In this document: one piece after another, positions 6,979 to 7,671 of the stretch | How positions within the stretch are numbered: position 1 is the stretch's first letter | Layout: each line of letters starts with the position of its first letter | Assembly: GCA_025656435.1 (NCBI GenBank) | Contig: JAHXHT010000113.1 | Location: 1-7,671 of the forward strand | Direction of reading: 5' to 3' | Source of the DNA: Candidatus Thiodiazotropha sp. (ex Gloverina cf. vestifex) | Lineage (GTDB): Bacteria; Pseudomonadota; Gammaproteobacteria; Chromatiales; Chromatiaceae | Length of the DNA: 7,671 nucleotides | Made by a program: the position numbers and the translations under genes | The notes under the pieces: generated by a model | What the model saw: the letters and a program-made list of their open reading frames with translations, nothing else | Database searches by the model: none | Told to the model about the DNA's origin: nothing

Positions 6979-6996
6979 ATATGACTTTAGTCATAT
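6979..6996. repeat. 18-bp perfect palindrome in the rsmE downstream gap
   Basis: ATATGACT (6979-6986) and AGTCATAT (6989-6996) are perfect inverted repeats around TT. The rest of the 289-base gap between rsmE and the TerB-like gene holds only short weak stems, such as AGGC-TTTT-GCCT just after 7030. The palindrome could be an operator half-site pair or a weak hairpin. There is no T-run, so it is not an intrinsic terminator. Function unknown. Confidence 0.4.
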
Positions 6997-7206
6997 GCCA
7001 CATCCAGAACCAACTACTTGGCATCAGGATTTTTTGATAGGCTTTTGCCTGCTTGAAAGAAAAAGTCTTACCGGCAGGATGCTGATCATCTGAACCTTCA
7101 CCTGCCAGTCGGCACACTCCAAATATTATTGATATCTGCATATCGATCAATTTTTCGGGTGTTCCAGTGAGGCCTCGCTGATACGAAGTACGTGGAGGGA
7201 ACAGGG

Positions 7207-7452
7207 ATGCATATCGTCTTAGGTGCACTTGGCGCCATCATTACAATTTTAATCTTGGTTCATCGATTATCAGACAGTGGAATTGACATTGGCTGGCTGA
7301 ATCCTTTTGCCTGGAAGCGAAGAAGAGAGTGGGCAAAAAAATATCATGCCAACCCGGCTTTCTCTCTCAGTGACCCAATGGAAGTCACTGCACTAATCAT
7401 GATAGCTATTGCGAAGAGTGAAGGAGACATCAGCTCTCAGCAAAAACAATAA
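7207..7452 (+). CDS. TerB-like hypothetical membrane protein, N-terminal part ending at an in-frame stop
   Basis: Role unknown. The 81-residue product has one N-terminal hydrophobic segment (about residues 2-18), then GIDIGWLNPFAWKRRREW, a basic patch just inside the membrane, then SLSDPMEVTALIMIAIAKSEGDISSQQKQ. That last stretch resembles the start of a TerB-like helical domain (the pattern 'alphatic-AKxDGxxSxxQ/E'). GGAGG at 7194-7198 lies 8 bases before the ATG at 7207, which favours that start over a GTG at 7192 inside the ribosome binding region. The TAA at 7450-7452 falls where the domain should continue, and the same frame resumes plausible protein sequence afterwards, so the gene looks broken by a nonsense change. 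A sequencing error is possible. The family assignment comes from remembered pattern and is moderate. Confidence 0.6.
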   Translation: MHIVLGALGAIITILILVHRLSDSGIDIGWLNPFAWKRRREWAKKYHANPAFSLSDPMEVTALIMIAIAKSEGDISSQQKQ

Positions 7453-7584
7453 ATAAAGGAAAAGTTCCAACAGGTATTTCACCTCAACCAAGAAAGGGCA
7501 TCCGCACTCATGACATCATCATCATTTTTGTTAAAAAATGATCTCCATGTCGTAAATAACATGAGCAAGCTCCTTGAGCCCAGG
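7453..7584 (+). pseudogene. Continuation of the TerB-like gene beyond the in-frame stop
   Basis: In the same frame as the gene at 7207, 44 codons run on without a stop and read as an amphipathic helical domain: KEKFQQVFHLNQERASALM, then SSSFLLKNDLHVV, then NNMSKLLEPR. The spacing of hydrophobic residues, the HLNQERASAL and SSSFLL blocks, and the NN-LL pattern fit what follows 'SxEQK' in TerB-like proteins. Past 7584 the resemblance stops, and sequence that looks like an insertion-sequence end begins. The C-terminal third of the expected protein is therefore missing from this window. Confidence 0.5.
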
Positions 7585-7671
7585 GTAATCCCCCCATTAA
7601 TAATGGGACTCAAAAGTAGTCACTGTTAAGCTGTCTGAGCCAGCTTCTGTATCGGGGTGATTCCACCTAAT
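7585..7671 (-). mobile_element. Probable end of an IS3-family insertion sequence with the transposase C-terminus
   Basis: On the - strand the frame from 7670 to 7626 reads LGGITPIQKLAQTA then TAA. This resembles the extreme C-terminus of IS3-family OrfB transposases (integrase core), where an 'RPHxxLGGxTP' block precedes a short tail. The 41 bases between the stop and the end of the TerB-like homology include a C-run (7590-7595) and the palindrome CCCATT-AAT-AATGGG (7593-7607), which could be part of the terminal inverted repeat. The exact tip and any target duplication cannot be fixed from one end. Only 14 codons are visible, so the family call is tentative. Confidence 0.5.

Noticed and set aside
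6929..7228. - strand open frame of 99 codons in the rsmE-TerB gap
   Set aside because: It has no recognisable motif and no good ribosome binding site, overlaps the TerB-like start region, and lies in AT-richer non-coding-looking DNA. It cannot be excluded but is not supported.
7450..7452. Programmed stop-codon readthrough or selenocysteine-type recoding in the TerB-like gene
   Set aside because: The codon is TAA, not TGA. No recoding structure is evident, and the gene is further damaged downstream, so simple decay or a base error is the better explanation.
1..7671. CRISPR array, tRNA or rRNA genes
   Set aside because: No regularly spaced direct repeats, cloverleaf-like sequence or rRNA motifs were seen on either strand.

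Overview
The window carries a complete, collinear rnf/rsx operon (rsxA-B-C-D-G-E) on the + strand. It encodes the membrane-bound ferredoxin:NAD(+) oxidoreductase / SoxR-reducing complex. The operon is followed within 2 bases by rsmE, the 16S rRNA m3U1498 methyltransferase. The proteins look like gammaproteobacterial Rnf/Rsx (gene order A-B-C-D-G-E, short RsxB, RsxC with a charged C-terminal tail) and the DNA is moderately GC-rich. I infer a gammaproteobacterium with a genome containing insertion sequences and decayed genes. The species cannot be read from this window.

Layout: 1-83 is unassigned sequence. 84-710 (- strand) is an O-acetylhomoserine sulfhydrylase (metY) remnant that keeps the PLP lysine but has lost its N-terminus and its C-terminal half. 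713-787 is a long, nearly perfect inverted repeat lying against the broken 5' end of that remnant. 788-937 is the rsxA leader, with a candidate promoter, a small hairpin and two T-runs. 938-6180 is the rsx operon, 6183-6917 is rsmE, and 6918-7206 is an AT-richer intergenic stretch with an 18-bp palindrome. 7207-7452 encodes an 81-residue TerB-like protein that ends at an in-frame stop. Recognisable reading continues after that stop to about 7584. 7585-7671 looks like the end of an IS3-family insertion sequence, with the last 14 codons of its transposase on the - strand.

The six Rsx proteins build one complex. RsxB and RsxC carry the iron-sulfur clusters and the flavin/NADH module, RsxD and RsxG carry covalently bound FMN, and RsxA and RsxE form the membrane core with a shared cluster. 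Genes are packed with overlaps or gaps of 10 bases or fewer, so they are almost certainly co-transcribed and translationally coupled.

I see no undescribed multi-gene system. The material worth a second look is at the edges: the palindromic element, the doubly truncated metY, the interrupted TerB-like gene with an IS end, the unusual U-rich leader before rsxA, and rsmE sitting directly behind the rnf operon. If the window is a whole contig, both ends may simply stop in repeated DNA; that is inference.
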